Made by a program: the position numbers and the translations under genes
The notes under the pieces: model-generated
The model's input: only the letters and a program-made list of their open reading frames with translations
What the model was told of the DNA's origin: nothing
The model's database searches: none
Assembly: GCF_900090235.1 (NCBI RefSeq)
Contig: NZ_LT607750.1
Coordinates: 6,839,501-6,903,500 of the forward strand
DNA from: Micromonospora echinaurantiaca
GTDB taxonomy: Bacteria > Actinomycetota > Actinomycetes > Mycobacteriales > Micromonosporaceae
Length of the DNA stretch: 64,000 nucleotides
Direction of reading: 5' to 3'
In this document: piece after piece, positions 1 through 8,597 of the stretch
Numbering within the stretch: position 1 is the stretch's first letter
Layout of the letters: every line of letters begins with the position of its first letter

Positions 1-306
1 CGATTCCGTCAGGCGGCTCAGTGCAGAAGTCCAGGTCAACGGCCTGGGCTTCGCCGTTTCTCGAGTCGAGCACGCCGCCCGCCGGCGGTGCCGGTCGCAG
101 CGGTCGCGGTGCCGAGGCGTCGACTCTCCACCGCTGATTCACATATGGCAGCCGGCAGAGAGAAAGCCTGCCCAGATCCAGGAGCCGGTGGTGCGAGCGA
201 ACCGGCAGGCCGTCATGCAGCAGACGACCTGAGGTCGGCCGGCTACCAGCGTTGTCGAGGTCTCGGTGCCCCGTACGTGGCTGTCCGGTTCCCGTACCCT
301 CTCCGG
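1..306. other. No gene recognised; short upstream region
   Basis: I see no credible gene here: open frames lack family resemblance and start signals. The only signal is a TACCCT hexamer at 295-300, six bases before the ATG at 307, fitting the -10 box of a leaderless promoter as found before many genes in this window. The left edge may hold the end of a gene lying outside the window. Confidence 0.5.
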
Positions 307-510
307 ATGGGATTAGATGATCTTCCGCGTGCTGAGTTCGCGTTTCCCGGGCCGTTGCGGGACAAACTGGTGAGCGCGATCCTGTCCGGCGCGAAGACCT
401 CCACCACCGCGCTGCTGGTCGGATACGAACGCGCGAACGAGCCGCTGCCCGAAGTCGGACAACGATCGGCGGTGGTGGACTCCGCGGACCGGCTGGTGCA
501 CACCGTCTGA
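307..510 (+). pseudogene. Truncated ASCH-domain protein (N-terminal half)
   Basis: The 67-residue product, from MGLDDLPRAEF to a TGA at 508-510, resembles the first half of ASCH-domain proteins: a FPGPLRDKLVSAILSGAKTS stretch near residues 14-33 followed by LLVGYERANEPLPEVGQRS. ASCH proteins are usually about 140-160 residues and bind RNA or nucleotides. The C-terminal half is missing and is not found in other frames before the convergent reductase gene that ends at 526, so the gene seems cut at a junction near 500. Its TACCCT-N6-ATG promoter is intact, so a short product may still be made. Family recognition is by eye. Confidence 0.6.
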
Positions 511-525
511 GCGGCGGACCGTTGG

Positions 526-1170
526 TCATCGCCTCCAGAACAGGAGGTGAGTGACTCCGCTGGCGCTCGGCACCGACTCCAGGTGGAAGCGGTCGAGCAG
601 ATCGGTGTGGCTGTCCCACAGCCGTTCACCTCGGCCGAGGTCGACGGGTGCGACGGCGATGTGCATGGTGTCGACCAGATCGGCCTCGATGAACTCGCGG
701 ATGGTGGCGACTCCACCACCGAGGCGTACGTCCCGACCGGCGGCGGCTTCCTTGGCACGGGCCAGCGCCTCGGCCGGGCTGGCGTTGAGGAAGTGGAACG
801 TGGTGTCAGACAGGGTGAACGACGGGCGTTCGTAGTGGGTGAGGACGAAGACCGGGGTGTGGAACGGCGGGTTGTCTCCCCACCATCCCTGCCAATCGTG
901 GTTCTCCCAGGGACCGCGCTGGGGGCCGAACTTGTTCCGACCCATGATCTCCGCGCCGATGTTGTGGTCGTGGTCGCGGGTCAGGTAGTCGTCCAGGCCG
1001 CGAGTGCCGCCGGGTTCGGTGCGGTACACGAAGCTGGCGGTAGCGGCGCGCCAGGAGAACAGGGGAGTCGGGTCGGCGTGGCCGAAGGGTCGCTCCAGGC
1101 TCTGCCCCTCGCCGGTACCGAACCCGTCCCGCGACACGTTGAAGCACTGCACCCTTAACAGCTGCGGCAC
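526..1170 (-). CDS. Dihydrofolate reductase family protein (RibD C-terminal type)
   Basis: A 214-residue protein of the RibD C-terminal/dihydrofolate-reductase fold, probably an NAD(P)H-dependent reductase of unknown substrate. Typical features are the N-terminal strand LLRVQCFNVSRDGFG, the GAEIMGRNKFGP segment, the central PVFVLTHYERPSF strand and RLGGGVATIREF before the C-terminal IAVAPVDLGRGERLW stretch. I place the start at GTG 1170 because AGGAGG lies four bases upstream; an open frame extends to 1191 but would put that site inside the gene. It is divergent from the HxlR regulator at 1245, a common pairing in which the regulator controls the reductase. Confidence 0.85.
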   Translation of the reverse strand: MPQLLRVQCFNVSRDGFGTGEGQSLERPFGHADPTPLFSWRAATASFVYRTEPGGTRGLDDYLTRDHDHNIGAEIMGRNKFGPQRGPWENHDWQGWWGDNPPFHTPVFVLTHYERPSFTLSDTTFHFLNASPAEALARAKEAAAGRDVRLGGGVATIREFIEADLVDTMHIAVAPVDLGRGERLWDSHTDLLDRFHLESVPSASGVTHLLFWRR

Positions 1171-1210
1171 GGATCCTCCTTGGGCAATCACCGAGCAATT
1201 CCGATTGCAA

Positions 1211-1244
1211 CTTACAACCGGTAGGACCGTACTACACTGGTTGC
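1211..1244. promoter_or_regulatory. Divergent promoter with inverted repeat, likely HxlR operator
   Basis: CAACCGGTAG at 1215-1224 and CTACACTGGTTG at 1232-1243 form an imperfect inverted repeat between the reductase and HxlR genes. For the rightward gene, CTTACA at 1211-1216 and TACACT at 1233-1238 (16-bp spacing) would act as -35 and -10, with TACACT six bases before the ATG. The repeat overlaps the -10 box, which fits autoregulation by HxlR. This is inference. Confidence 0.45.
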
Positions 1245-1778
1245 ATGTCGCAAGCAGTAAGGGTTGGGCGTCTACCCGTGCCCGACGGGAAGTCGGGGTG
1301 CCCGATCAATCTGACCGCCGAACTGTTGGGCGACCGATGGAGCCTGGTCGTGCTACGGGATGTCATGTTCGGCGGCCACCGGCACTTTCGTGAGCTACTC
1401 ACGAATTCGATCGAAGGCATCGCTTCGAACATCCTCGCCAGCCGTCTGTCGAAGCTCGTGGACGCGGGCCTGCTCAGTCGGCACGACGACCCGAGCCACC
1501 GACAGAAGATCGACTATCGCCTCACCGAGGCGGCGATCGAACTCGTTCCGGTCATGGCGCAGCTCGGCGCCTGGGGCTCCCGATGGCTCCCCACATCACC
1601 CGAGCTGTCGATCCGCGCCGAGCTTCTCGCCGCCGGCGGTCCCGACATGTGGCAGCGGTTCATGGACGAACTCCGCGCCACCCACCTCGAGGGCCATCCG
1701 CAACGTGCCGACGGCGTCCTCGCCGAGCTCGCCCTGGCCTATGAGCGCGCTGCGGCTAAGGCTGACCGGCCTCGGTAG
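1245..1778 (+). CDS. HxlR family transcriptional regulator
   Basis: A 177-residue winged-helix DNA-binding protein. The HxlR signature is clear: Cys19 in GCPINLTAELLGDRWSLVVL, then FRELLTNSIEGIASNILASR as recognition helix and LSKLVDAGLLSRHDDPSHRQ with the wing. The Cys before the first helix is the redox- or aldehyde-sensing residue of several family members. The extra ~60-residue C-terminal tail is longer than in minimal HxlR proteins (~110 aa). It has no ribosome binding site and a TACACT box six bases upstream of the ATG, so it is probably leaderless. It is divergent from the reductase at 526-1170, its most likely target. Confidence 0.9.
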   Translation: MSQAVRVGRLPVPDGKSGCPINLTAELLGDRWSLVVLRDVMFGGHRHFRELLTNSIEGIASNILASRLSKLVDAGLLSRHDDPSHRQKIDYRLTEAAIELVPVMAQLGAWGSRWLPTSPELSIRAELLAAGGPDMWQRFMDELRATHLEGHPQRADGVLAELALAYERAAAKADRPR

Positions 1779-1835
1779 CGCGCGGGCCCGCAGCAGGTCC
1801 CATCCCGCCGGCGACCGCCTCGTCCAGATCGCCGG

Positions 1836-2300
1836 TTACCGGCCGTCGGGGCACTCGAGGGACAGCACGCCGTCGGCCGCCGTGAGCCTGCAGTCCGCCA
1901 TCCGCCCGTCGGGAAACTTCACCTCGATCCGGTCCGACCCTTCGTCGGGCACGAACCAGTACCGCACGATCTCGACCCCGTACGCGTTCTCGACGGCCGT
2001 GATGGTCCGCTCCTCGATCTGCCGCGTCTGCGCCGACCACGCCGCGCCGAGTTCGTCGTGGCGGGCATGCGCCGCGCGGTCGGCGAGGTACGCGACCCCG
2101 CCGGCGGTCACCGCCACGAGCACGGGCACCACGAGAAGCACGGCCGGGAACCGACCGTGCTTCCGAATGACGCCCGGCGCCCCGAGACAGAACCACACGA
2201 AGACGACCATCGACACGACCGCGACGACGAGCCCGGCCACGGTGAGCGCCGGCACCGCGTAGTCCGGGACGAGCGGCGGGTACACGGGAGCGGGAACCAT
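1836..2300 (-). CDS. Hypothetical two-TM membrane protein
   Basis: A 154-residue protein not recognised as a named family. Two hydrophobic segments (about residues 17-38 and 50-70) are followed by a soluble domain of about 80 residues containing VENAYGVEIVRYWFVPDEG and ending CRLTAADGVLSLECPDGR with two cysteines. The layout suggests a membrane-anchored extracytoplasmic domain. The ATG at 2300 is preceded by AGGAGG. It is convergent with the HxlR gene and stands alone. Confidence 0.65.
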   Translation of the reverse strand: MVPAPVYPPLVPDYAVPALTVAGLVVAVVSMVVFVWFCLGAPGVIRKHGRFPAVLLVVPVLVAVTAGGVAYLADRAAHARHDELGAAWSAQTRQIEERTITAVENAYGVEIVRYWFVPDEGSDRIEVKFPDGRMADCRLTAADGVLSLECPDGR

Positions 2301-2470
2301 CGGTCCTCCTGGTCGGCGACGCCGTGACGCTACCGGGCCCGGCCGGTTCCCATCACTCCCGACCGTGTCCGGCCGGACCGTGCTCGTACCGCTGTCCTGA
2401 CGGGCGCGGGCCGCCGATCCGGCGGCCGGCGGCGGTGGTGGACGGGACGACCGACACCTACCATGAGCCG

Positions 2471-2833
2471 ATGATCGAGCAGAGCCGACGACGCGTCCCG
2501 GTGCCGGTGGCCGTGGCCGCCGTCGCGATACTGCTCGCGGCCACCGCGATCCTGCTGGGGGCGATGTCGTCGACCGGTCCGTCCACCGTGGTCGGGTTGG
2601 TGGTGGGGCTGCTCGTCCTGGCCCTGGCGTACGGCCTGTGGCGCGGCAGCGGTCGGGCTCGGTTCTGGACGACCGTCTTCGCGACCGCCGGCGCCGTGTA
2701 CGCCGTCGTGCCGTTCACCGGGCTCGGTGTGACGACGCTGCTCCAGATCGTCGTCGCGGCACTGGTCGTCGTCCTGCTGCTGGTGCCCGCGTCGTCCCGG
2801 CGGTGGTTCCATGACCTGCCGGTGACCGAATAG
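2471..2833 (+). CDS. Hypothetical small integral membrane protein
   Basis: A 120-residue protein with about four hydrophobic helices (residues roughly 12-32, 36-56, 62-88, 90-110) and a short charged C-terminus. No family is recognised. The frame opens further upstream, but ATG 2471 is preferred because TACCAT lies exactly six bases before it, matching the leaderless promoter pattern of this window, and hydrophobic residues begin soon after. Followed 29 bp later by the VOC gene. Confidence 0.6.
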   Translation: MIEQSRRRVPVPVAVAAVAILLAATAILLGAMSSTGPSTVVGLVVGLLVLALAYGLWRGSGRARFWTTVFATAGAVYAVVPFTGLGVTTLLQIVVAALVVVLLLVPASSRRWFHDLPVTE

Positions 2834-2862
2834 CAGCCGGTTCGTCGACGAGGAGGCGTCCG

Positions 2863-3246
2863 ATGTTCCGAACCCCTCAGGTCATCCTGTTCAGCGAGGA
2901 CGTCCCGCGCGCAGCGGCGTTCTACTCGCGGCTCGGGTTCACCGAGACCTTCCGGGTGCCGGCCGAGGGCGAGCCGATCCATGTCGACCTGGTGCTCGAC
3001 GGCTACAAGGTCGGTATCGCGTCGGTCGCGTCCACCCGGGACGACCACGGCTTGGACCCGGTGCCGGAGGGCCAGCGGGCCGCGGTGATCCTGTGGACCG
3101 ACGACGCCGCCGCTGCGTACGCGGAGCTGACCGCCGGCGGCGCTCCGGCCCTGGCCGCCCCGCACACCTGGCTCGACCGGCTCCTGATCGCCTGGACCGC
3201 CGACCCGGACGGCAACCCGATCCAGCTCGTCCAGCACCTTCGCTAG
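2863..3246 (+). CDS. VOC/glyoxalase family protein
   Basis: A 127-residue single-unit vicinal oxygen chelate protein. FRTPQVILFSEDVPRAAAFY opens the first beta-alpha-beta-beta-beta module and WTADPDGNPIQLVQ closes the second, as in small glyoxalase/bleomycin-resistance-like proteins. Such proteins bind a metal and act in detoxification, dioxygenation or drug binding; the substrate cannot be told from sequence. A GAGGAGG site lies just before ATG 2863. Confidence 0.85.
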   Translation: MFRTPQVILFSEDVPRAAAFYSRLGFTETFRVPAEGEPIHVDLVLDGYKVGIASVASTRDDHGLDPVPEGQRAAVILWTDDAAAAYAELTAGGAPALAAPHTWLDRLLIAWTADPDGNPIQLVQHLR

Positions 3247-3289
3247 CTGTGCTGCCCGGGGATGTCGATTGATGCGGCGGGATGGCTTG

Positions 3290-3805
3290 CTAGATGCGGG
3301 AGCGGTGGCTGGCGACGCGGGCGCGTGAGGAACAGGTGGTGGAGCAGTAGCGGCGGGGGCGTCCAGGGCTGTGCGTGGGGTAGACGCGGTCGCACCCCGG
3401 TGCCTGGCAGACGCCCAGGGGTGGCTGCTGGGTCTCGGTGACAAGGATGGCCAGGGCCATCGCCGAGGAGGCGGTGAACCACTCGCCCCAGTCGGCGTCA
3501 TCGCTGGTGTCGACGTGCAGGTGCCAGGGGGTGTCCTGATGTGCCGTCAGCCGCGGTGGCCGGCAGGCGGCGAGTACCTCGTTCAGTCGCGCGCAGGCCT
3601 CTTCGAGTGAGCTGGCCCGGGCAACTGGGCGAAGGCGGGCGGCGGCGTCACGCAGTTGGCGAGTCTCGTCGGGCGTCAACGACGAGACCTCTTCCCCGTG
3701 GGCCTCAAGGGCGGCGCACAGGCTTGCGTCATCAGTGTCGGCCGCGTTGATCACGTCAGCGCAGCGCCGTACCGCGGCTTCCGCCCCCGCCTTGAACATC
3801 GCCAT
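3290..3805 (-). CDS. CGNR zinc-finger (ABATE domain) regulator
   Basis: A 171-residue protein with an N-terminal ABATE-like helical domain and a C-terminal CGNR zinc finger: Cys133, Cys138, Cys154 and Cys158 in CQAPGCDRVY and RRYCSTTCSSRARVASHR. The CGNR finger is a predicted DNA-binding module common in actinobacteria and thought to act in stress-responsive transcription. It is divergent from an MFS transporter with 27 bp between starts. The ATG has TAGACT six bases upstream and no ribosome binding site, so it is probably leaderless. Confidence 0.85.
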   Translation of the reverse strand: MAMFKAGAEAAVRRCADVINAADTDDASLCAALEAHGEEVSSLTPDETRQLRDAAARLRPVARASSLEEACARLNEVLAACRPPRLTAHQDTPWHLHVDTSDDADWGEWFTASSAMALAILVTETQQPPLGVCQAPGCDRVYPTHSPGRPRRYCSTTCSSRARVASHRSRI

Positions 3806-3818
3806 GCCGCCAGTCTAT

Positions 3819-3847
3819 GTAACGTAATCGGAGTGATAAAGCGTTAC
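3819..3847. promoter_or_regulatory. Inverted repeat between CGNR regulator and MFS gene
   Basis: GTAACG at 3819-3824 and CGTTAC at 3842-3847 form an inverted repeat with a 17-bp spacer, lying over the predicted start region of both divergent genes (leftward -10 TAGACT at 3817-3812; rightward -10 TAACGT at 3820-3825, seven bases before GTG 3833). It is a plausible operator for the CGNR protein; this is inference from position. Confidence 0.4.
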
Positions 3848-5008
3848 GCTGTCATGGCTCCGCTCGGTGCCCTCCTGGCGCGCACCGGGGACGAGATGGC
3901 CGGCACCGCGATCCTCCTGTTCGCCTACGGCGATTCCTACCCCGATGAGGGCGCCGCCGTGTTCGGGCTCCTCGCCGTCGCCGCAGCGGTGGGCGGTCCT
4001 CTGCTCGGGGTCTGGTTGGACCGAGCTCGGTCCAACGGCCCCCTGGCCCTGTCCCTGGCATCGTTCACGGTCGGGCTCGCGGCGGTTGGGGGCGCGCTGT
4101 ATCACCGGCAAGGGGGACTGGCCATGGTGTTCGCAGTCATGGCCGGTCTCTTCGGACCGACCGTCGCGGGCGGCTGGTCGGCGTCGCTCACCGACCCCGA
4201 TGCTGCTCGGGCGCAGCGGTTGGCCGTCTTCGACGCGAGCTCCTACAGCCTCGCCGGGTTGGTCAGCCCGGCCCTCGCCGGTGCCGCGTATGCGATCGCG
4301 GGGTCGAACGCACCGCTGGTCCTGACCCTTCTCCTACTCGGGGCGGGCACCGCGTGCGCGCCCTTCGCACGCGTCCTTCGGCAAGCGGACCCCAACGAGG
4401 AGACCCGTCCGCCTCATCCGCTGGCTGACCTGCGCCGAGGCATCACCGCGATCACACACCAGCCCAGGCTGCGGGCCGCGACCGGGTCATCATGCGTGGC
4501 CTGCTTCGGCTTCGGCCTGTTCGCTGTCCTCGTCCCCGCGATCGGGCAGGAGCAATTCGGCAGTCCCGCCGCCGGGGCGATCCTGCTGGCCGTCCTGGCC
4601 GCAGCGGCTCTGGCATCGAACGCTCTCCTCGATCGACGTGGAGCGCTACAGCGTCCGGGACGAGTCCTGACCTGGGCCACTGTGCTGGTCGGACTCGGCA
4701 TCGCGATCGCTGCGGCCGGGCACCCGGTCACCGCGATCCTTGCAGCCGTTGTCATCGGCGCGGGTGACGGACCCCAGCTCGCCGGGCTGATCCAGATCCG
4801 CCACCAAGAGGCATCCACCCACCTGCGCACCCAGGTCTTCACGACCGGAGCCAGCCTCAAGATCACCGCCTCAGGCGTCGGCGCGCTGGCAGCGGCCCCC
4901 CTCATGCACACCGGCCTGACCGTCGCACTCCTCACGGCTGCCGCCGCTCACCTCATCGCGGCCTACATCGCCAGCAACGCCGGCGACCACTCGGGCGGCG
5001 ATGCCTGA
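3833..5008 (+). CDS. MFS transporter
   Basis: A 391-residue major facilitator protein with about 11-12 hydrophobic helices, starting VIKRYAVMAPLGALLARTGDEMAG and carrying the GVWLDR loop between helices 2 and 3. Proteins of this type export small molecules or drugs; no substrate is evident. GTG 3833 is chosen because family members begin with a short basic segment before helix 1 and TAACGT lies seven bases upstream; ATG 3854 is an alternative. The divergent CGNR regulator probably controls it. Its stop codon lies inside a TGATG immediately before the MOSC reading frame. Confidence 0.85.
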   Translation: MIKRYAVMAPLGALLARTGDEMAGTAILLFAYGDSYPDEGAAVFGLLAVAAAVGGPLLGVWLDRARSNGPLALSLASFTVGLAAVGGALYHRQGGLAMVFAVMAGLFGPTVAGGWSASLTDPDAARAQRLAVFDASSYSLAGLVSPALAGAAYAIAGSNAPLVLTLLLLGAGTACAPFARVLRQADPNEETRPPHPLADLRRGITAITHQPRLRAATGSSCVACFGFGLFAVLVPAIGQEQFGSPAAGAILLAVLAAAALASNALLDRRGALQRPGRVLTWATVLVGLGIAIAAAGHPVTAILAAVVIGAGDGPQLAGLIQIRHQEASTHLRTQVFTTGASLKITASGVGALAAAPLMHTGLTVALLTAAAAHLIAAYIASNAGDHSGGDA

Positions 5009-5124
5009 TGTCGCACCCGAATGCCACAGACGAACGGGGAGATCCACGTCAGCGGAACGAACCGACGACCGCCGCCGTGGCTACGATCGTGGACGGCACG
5101 TCCAGGACGCTCGATGGGGGCCGG

Positions 5125-5799
5125 ATGCGGGTCGATCAACTGTGGCGGTATCCGGTGAAGTCGGTGGGCGGCGAGCCCCTCGCCTCCGCCGCCGTCGGCG
5201 CGTACGGCATCGAAGGCGACCGGATCGTCGCCGTGCACGACGAGCGGGACGAGGTCACCTGGGCCGGTGCGGTCCCGGGGCTCATGCGGGTGCGGGCCGT
5301 CGCGGTGGGCGCGGACGTGGCCGAGCTGATCCTGCCGGACGGCAAGCGGTTCCGCTCCGACGCGCCCGACGCCGACACCCGGCTCAGCGCCGCGGTCAAC
5401 GCCAAGGTCACCCTGGCCGGGCACCGACCGGACCAGCCGGACGCCGCGCTGCACGTCCTGACCACCACCTCGCTACGCAGCCTCGACCGGGCGCTGCCCG
5501 ACAGCGCGATCGACGCCACCAGGTTCCGGCCCAACCTGGTGCTGGACGACGTGCCCGGGACCGGTTTCCCCGAGCACGACTGGCTCGGCCGCCGGCTGGC
5601 GATCGGCGCGCTGCGGCTGCGGTTCACCGAGGGCTGCGACCGGTGCGTGATGATCACCAAGGAGACCCCGAGCGTCCCGCACGACCGCGCGGTGCTGCGC
5701 TGGGTCGCCCGCGAACTCGGCAACACCCTCGGCGTGTACGCCGCCGTCGAGTCACCCGGTCCCGTTCGCGTCGGCGACGAGGCCCGCTGGCTCGACTGA
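5125..5799 (+). CDS. MOSC domain-containing protein
   Basis: A 224-residue protein with an N-terminal MOSC_N barrel (MRVDQLWRYPVKSVGGEPL) and a MOSC domain ending with RFTEGCDRCVMITKETPS, where the cysteine near residue 175 matches the sulfur-carrying cysteine of the family. MOSC proteins handle molybdenum cofactor-bound sulfur, for example N-hydroxylated base detoxification. The frame is open from 5008, but residues before MRVDQLW are low in similarity and the domain starts exactly there, so ATG 5125 is preferred. Confidence 0.85.
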   Translation: MRVDQLWRYPVKSVGGEPLASAAVGAYGIEGDRIVAVHDERDEVTWAGAVPGLMRVRAVAVGADVAELILPDGKRFRSDAPDADTRLSAAVNAKVTLAGHRPDQPDAALHVLTTTSLRSLDRALPDSAIDATRFRPNLVLDDVPGTGFPEHDWLGRRLAIGALRLRFTEGCDRCVMITKETPSVPHDRAVLRWVARELGNTLGVYAAVESPGPVRVGDEARWLD

Positions 5800-5886
5800 A
5801 CGTGGGGTCGGCCCGCACCGGGTCGCGCCCGGCAGTCGAGCGCGGACGGCGGCCCGACCGGGACCGGCCGCCCGTGCGGCGGCGGG

Positions 5887-6294
5887 TCAGCAGTCGTAGT
5901 TGTGCTCCCGCAGCAACTGTCGCACCTTGTCGGGGCCCGGGCTGTTGCCTCCCCAACCCTCGACGTCGGTGTCGTTGACCTCCTCGATGTTCCAGTGGTC
6001 GCCCCGGAGGGAGTCCGAGTTGTACGCGGGGTGCCGGAGGGTGACCTCGCAGCTCGTCGGGTCCGCGTCGGTGTTCACGGTCCACGTGAAGACGTAGGCG
6101 ACGGTGCTCTTGCGCTTCCGGTTCTTCCGCATGGAGGTCTTCGTCTCGGCGGAGACCCGCACCGAGTCGAACCCGGCCTTGGTCAGTTTGTTCGCGTAGT
6201 CCTTCCCAGCGTCACCGTCGCTGCCGCAACCGGCGAGGGCCACCAGGGCCATCGCGACCGGCACCGCCACCGGGACGTACTTCCTGCTTCTCAC
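5887..6294 (-). CDS. Putative lipoprotein
   Basis: A 135-residue protein with a basic N-terminus, a hydrophobic stretch and a lipobox LAGC near residue 25, so it is probably lipid-anchored outside the membrane. The mature part contains YANKLTKAGFDSVRVSAE and ends in CEVTLRHPAYNSDS and NYDC; no family is recognised. GTG 6294 is chosen because AGGAGG lies four bases upstream. The next 250 bp up to the MFS gene hold nothing I can identify. Confidence 0.7.
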   Translation of the reverse strand: MRSRKYVPVAVPVAMALVALAGCGSDGDAGKDYANKLTKAGFDSVRVSAETKTSMRKNRKRKSTVAYVFTWTVNTDADPTSCEVTLRHPAYNSDSLRGDHWNIEEVNDTDVEGWGGNSPGPDKVRQLLREHNYDC

Positions 6295-6544
6295 ACGGCC
6301 TCCTGCGTCGCTCTGGCGAGGGGTCCGCGGGATGGGCCGACCGAGTGCCCCCGACCGCGGCGCCATCAAGGTAGAAGGCCCCGGCAACCGGTGCGGTCAC
6401 CAGCACCGCCGAGGGAACGGTGGCGATGCGATGCGCCTGCTCGGGTAGCCGCTGCCGCTCGAGGCCAGCGCCATCGCTCGTGCTGAGCGGCCTGCGTCGT
6501 GGCCGGCCGCGGCCCTTCCCGAGCCGCTGCGCCGTCGGCTCGGG

Positions 6545-7840
6545 TCAGGTCGCCTGCTCGGGCAGGTCGCGTAGCCGGCGGACGGGGGAGAAGAGCACCC
6601 AGAGCACCCCGGTCAGCGCGCCGGCCGTGGCGATCCAGAGCGCCTCGCGTACCCCGAGGGCGGTGCCGAGCGCGCCGCCGAGCAGCGCGCCGATCGGCCG
6701 GATGCCGTAGTTGACGGTCCGCCGGGCCCCGGTCACCCGGGCCAGCATCGCGTCCGGGGTGAGCGCGGTCTGCACCGAGCCGGCGACGATGTCGAGCAGC
6801 ATCACCCCGACGGCACAGAGGAACTCCGCGGCGAAGAGCATGCCGAGCACCAGCGGCGTGGGGCCACCCGCGAGCGGCACGAGCAGCAGCGGCGCGGGGA
6901 AGAGCACGAAGCCGGTCACCAGCATCGGCCCGATGCCGAAGCGCCGGGTCAGCCGACCGGTGACCGCCGCCCCGCACAGCCCGCCGACCGCGCCCGCGCC
7001 GAGCACCAGGCCGAGCATGCCCGGCGACAGGCCCAGCTGCCGGGTGGCGTAGAGCACGAACAGCGCGGCGAACATGAAGTTGAACAGGTTGACAGTGGTG
7101 GTGCCGAGCAGGATCGCGCGCATCATCGGCACCCGGGCGAGGAAGCTCAGCCCGGCGCCGATCCCCAGGCCGCCGCCGCGCGCCGGCGCCGGCTCCGTCG
7201 GCCGGATCCGCGCCAGGAAGTACGCGGACACGAGGTACGACAGCGCGTCGGCGAGCAGGGCGATCGGCGCGGTGAGCACCTGCACCAGCACACCGCCGAT
7301 GCTCGGCCCGGCGACCAGGGACATCGCCCGGCTGCCGTTGATCAGCGTGTTCGCGTCGACGTAGTCGCGTCGCTGCACCAGCGACACGAAGAGCGGCCCG
7401 CGGGCCACCTCGAAGAGCACGGCGAGCGTGCCGATCCCGAAGGCGACGAGATAGAGCTGCGGCAGGGCGAGCAGGTCGAGCAGGTACGCCACCGGCACGG
7501 TGGCGAGCAGCAGCGCCCGGCCGAGGTCGGTGAGGATCATGACCCGCCGCTTGTGCGGGTACCCGTCGACCCAGGCGCCGGCGAGCAGCGAGAAGAGCAG
7601 GTTCGGGGCGAGCAGGGCGGCGGTGAGGTAGCCCATCTCGGCGGGCCCGGCGCCGGTGCCGAGCACGGCCAGCAGCGGCAGCGCCAGGGTGGAGATCTCG
7701 TCCCCGAAGTACGACACGGTCTGCGCCGACCAGTAGCGGCGGAACGCCCGCTCGCGCAGCAGCCGGGGCAGGTAGGGCAGCCTGCCACGGCGGGCCGGGC
7801 CGGCGGGCGGAGCCGCGACCGGGGCGCCGGTGCCGCTCAT
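6545..7840 (-). CDS. MFS transporter (macrolide/enterobactin exporter-like)
   Basis: A 431-residue 12-helix MFS protein. FRRYWSAQTVSYFGDEIS in helix 1 and the repeated RRFGIGPMLVTGF pattern after helix 6 are typical of the MFS_3 exporters related to EntS and MefA. Its ATG overlaps the stop of the upstream ArsR-type regulator gene by four bases (ATGA at 7840-7837), so the two are translationally coupled and share the palindromic operator at 8598-8629. Expected role is regulated efflux; the ligand is unknown. Confidence 0.9.
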   Translation of the reverse strand: MSGTGAPVAAPPAGPARRGRLPYLPRLLRERAFRRYWSAQTVSYFGDEISTLALPLLAVLGTGAGPAEMGYLTAALLAPNLLFSLLAGAWVDGYPHKRRVMILTDLGRALLLATVPVAYLLDLLALPQLYLVAFGIGTLAVLFEVARGPLFVSLVQRRDYVDANTLINGSRAMSLVAGPSIGGVLVQVLTAPIALLADALSYLVSAYFLARIRPTEPAPARGGGLGIGAGLSFLARVPMMRAILLGTTTVNLFNFMFAALFVLYATRQLGLSPGMLGLVLGAGAVGGLCGAAVTGRLTRRFGIGPMLVTGFVLFPAPLLLVPLAGGPTPLVLGMLFAAEFLCAVGVMLLDIVAGSVQTALTPDAMLARVTGARRTVNYGIRPIGALLGGALGTALGVREALWIATAGALTGVLWVLFSPVRRLRDLPEQAT

Positions 7841-8595
7841 CGCGGGCCGCCGTCGTCGCTCCGGTCGGTGGAGGTGGCGGTCGGCTCCGGCTCGACGGCC
7901 GCGCCCGGCTTCGGTTTCGCCGCGGCGGCGACCCGCTTCCGGGTCGACTCGGTGGGCGGCTTCGGCCTCGGCTCGGCGGAGGCAGACGCCGGTGCCGGCT
8001 CGGCGGAGGTCGGCTCCGGTTCGGCGGGGGCCGGGTCGGGCAGCAGCGCGAGCTGGATCAGGCTGACCTTGCGGCTGCCGGCGGGCCGCCGGCCCGGATC
8101 GGTGAGCCGGTCCTCGTACTCGGCGAGCAGGGCGTCGATCCGGCGGGTCAGCTCGCCCAGCTCGTCGGGGGTGAGGTGCAGCGTCATGTCGCTGAACCCG
8201 GTGACCGCCCGCCAGGCCGTCGGCTCGTCGGCCCGCCGGGCGAGGAACTCCTCGGCGCGCCGGGTGTACTGGGCCAGCTGCGTGGCCGTCAGTTCGTCGG
8301 TGGCGGCGCGCAGCACCGGGTCGTCGGAGGCGTCGTCCCACGAGGTGACCTGTGCGGTGGCCCGCCACGGGCGCTCCCGGGCGTCGGCGCCGGGCACCCG
8401 CTCGGCGAGCCCGTACTTGGCCAGCTGGCGCAGGTGGAACGAGCAGCTCGGCACGCTCTCGCCGAGCCGGGCGGCGGCCTGGGTGGCGGTCATCGGGCCG
8501 TGCTGACGAAGCAGGCCGACGAGGGTCATCCGCAGCGGGTGGGCGTACCCGCGCAGGGCGGTCGGGTCGGTCAGCTTCACCCGGGACAACGACAT
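7837..8595 (-). CDS. ArsR-type winged-helix regulator with Pro/Ala/Glu-rich tail
   Basis: A 252-residue protein. Residues ~10-80 form a helix-turn-helix of the ArsR/HTH_20 type (LRMTLVGLLRQHGPMTATQAAARLGESVPSCSFHLRQL). Residues ~85-190 are a helical effector domain, and residues ~190-252 are a Pro/Ala/Glu/Lys-rich low-complexity tail absent from most relatives. It is the first gene of a two-gene unit with the MFS exporter. The start has a TAGCTT box six bases upstream and is embedded in a near-perfect palindrome, so it is probably leaderless and autorepressed. Confidence 0.88.
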   Translation of the reverse strand: MSLSRVKLTDPTALRGYAHPLRMTLVGLLRQHGPMTATQAAARLGESVPSCSFHLRQLAKYGLAERVPGADARERPWRATAQVTSWDDASDDPVLRAATDELTATQLAQYTRRAEEFLARRADEPTAWRAVTGFSDMTLHLTPDELGELTRRIDALLAEYEDRLTDPGRRPAGSRKVSLIQLALLPDPAPAEPEPTSAEPAPASASAEPRPKPPTESTRKRVAAAAKPKPGAAVEPEPTATSTDRSDDGGPR

Positions 8596-8597
8596 AC

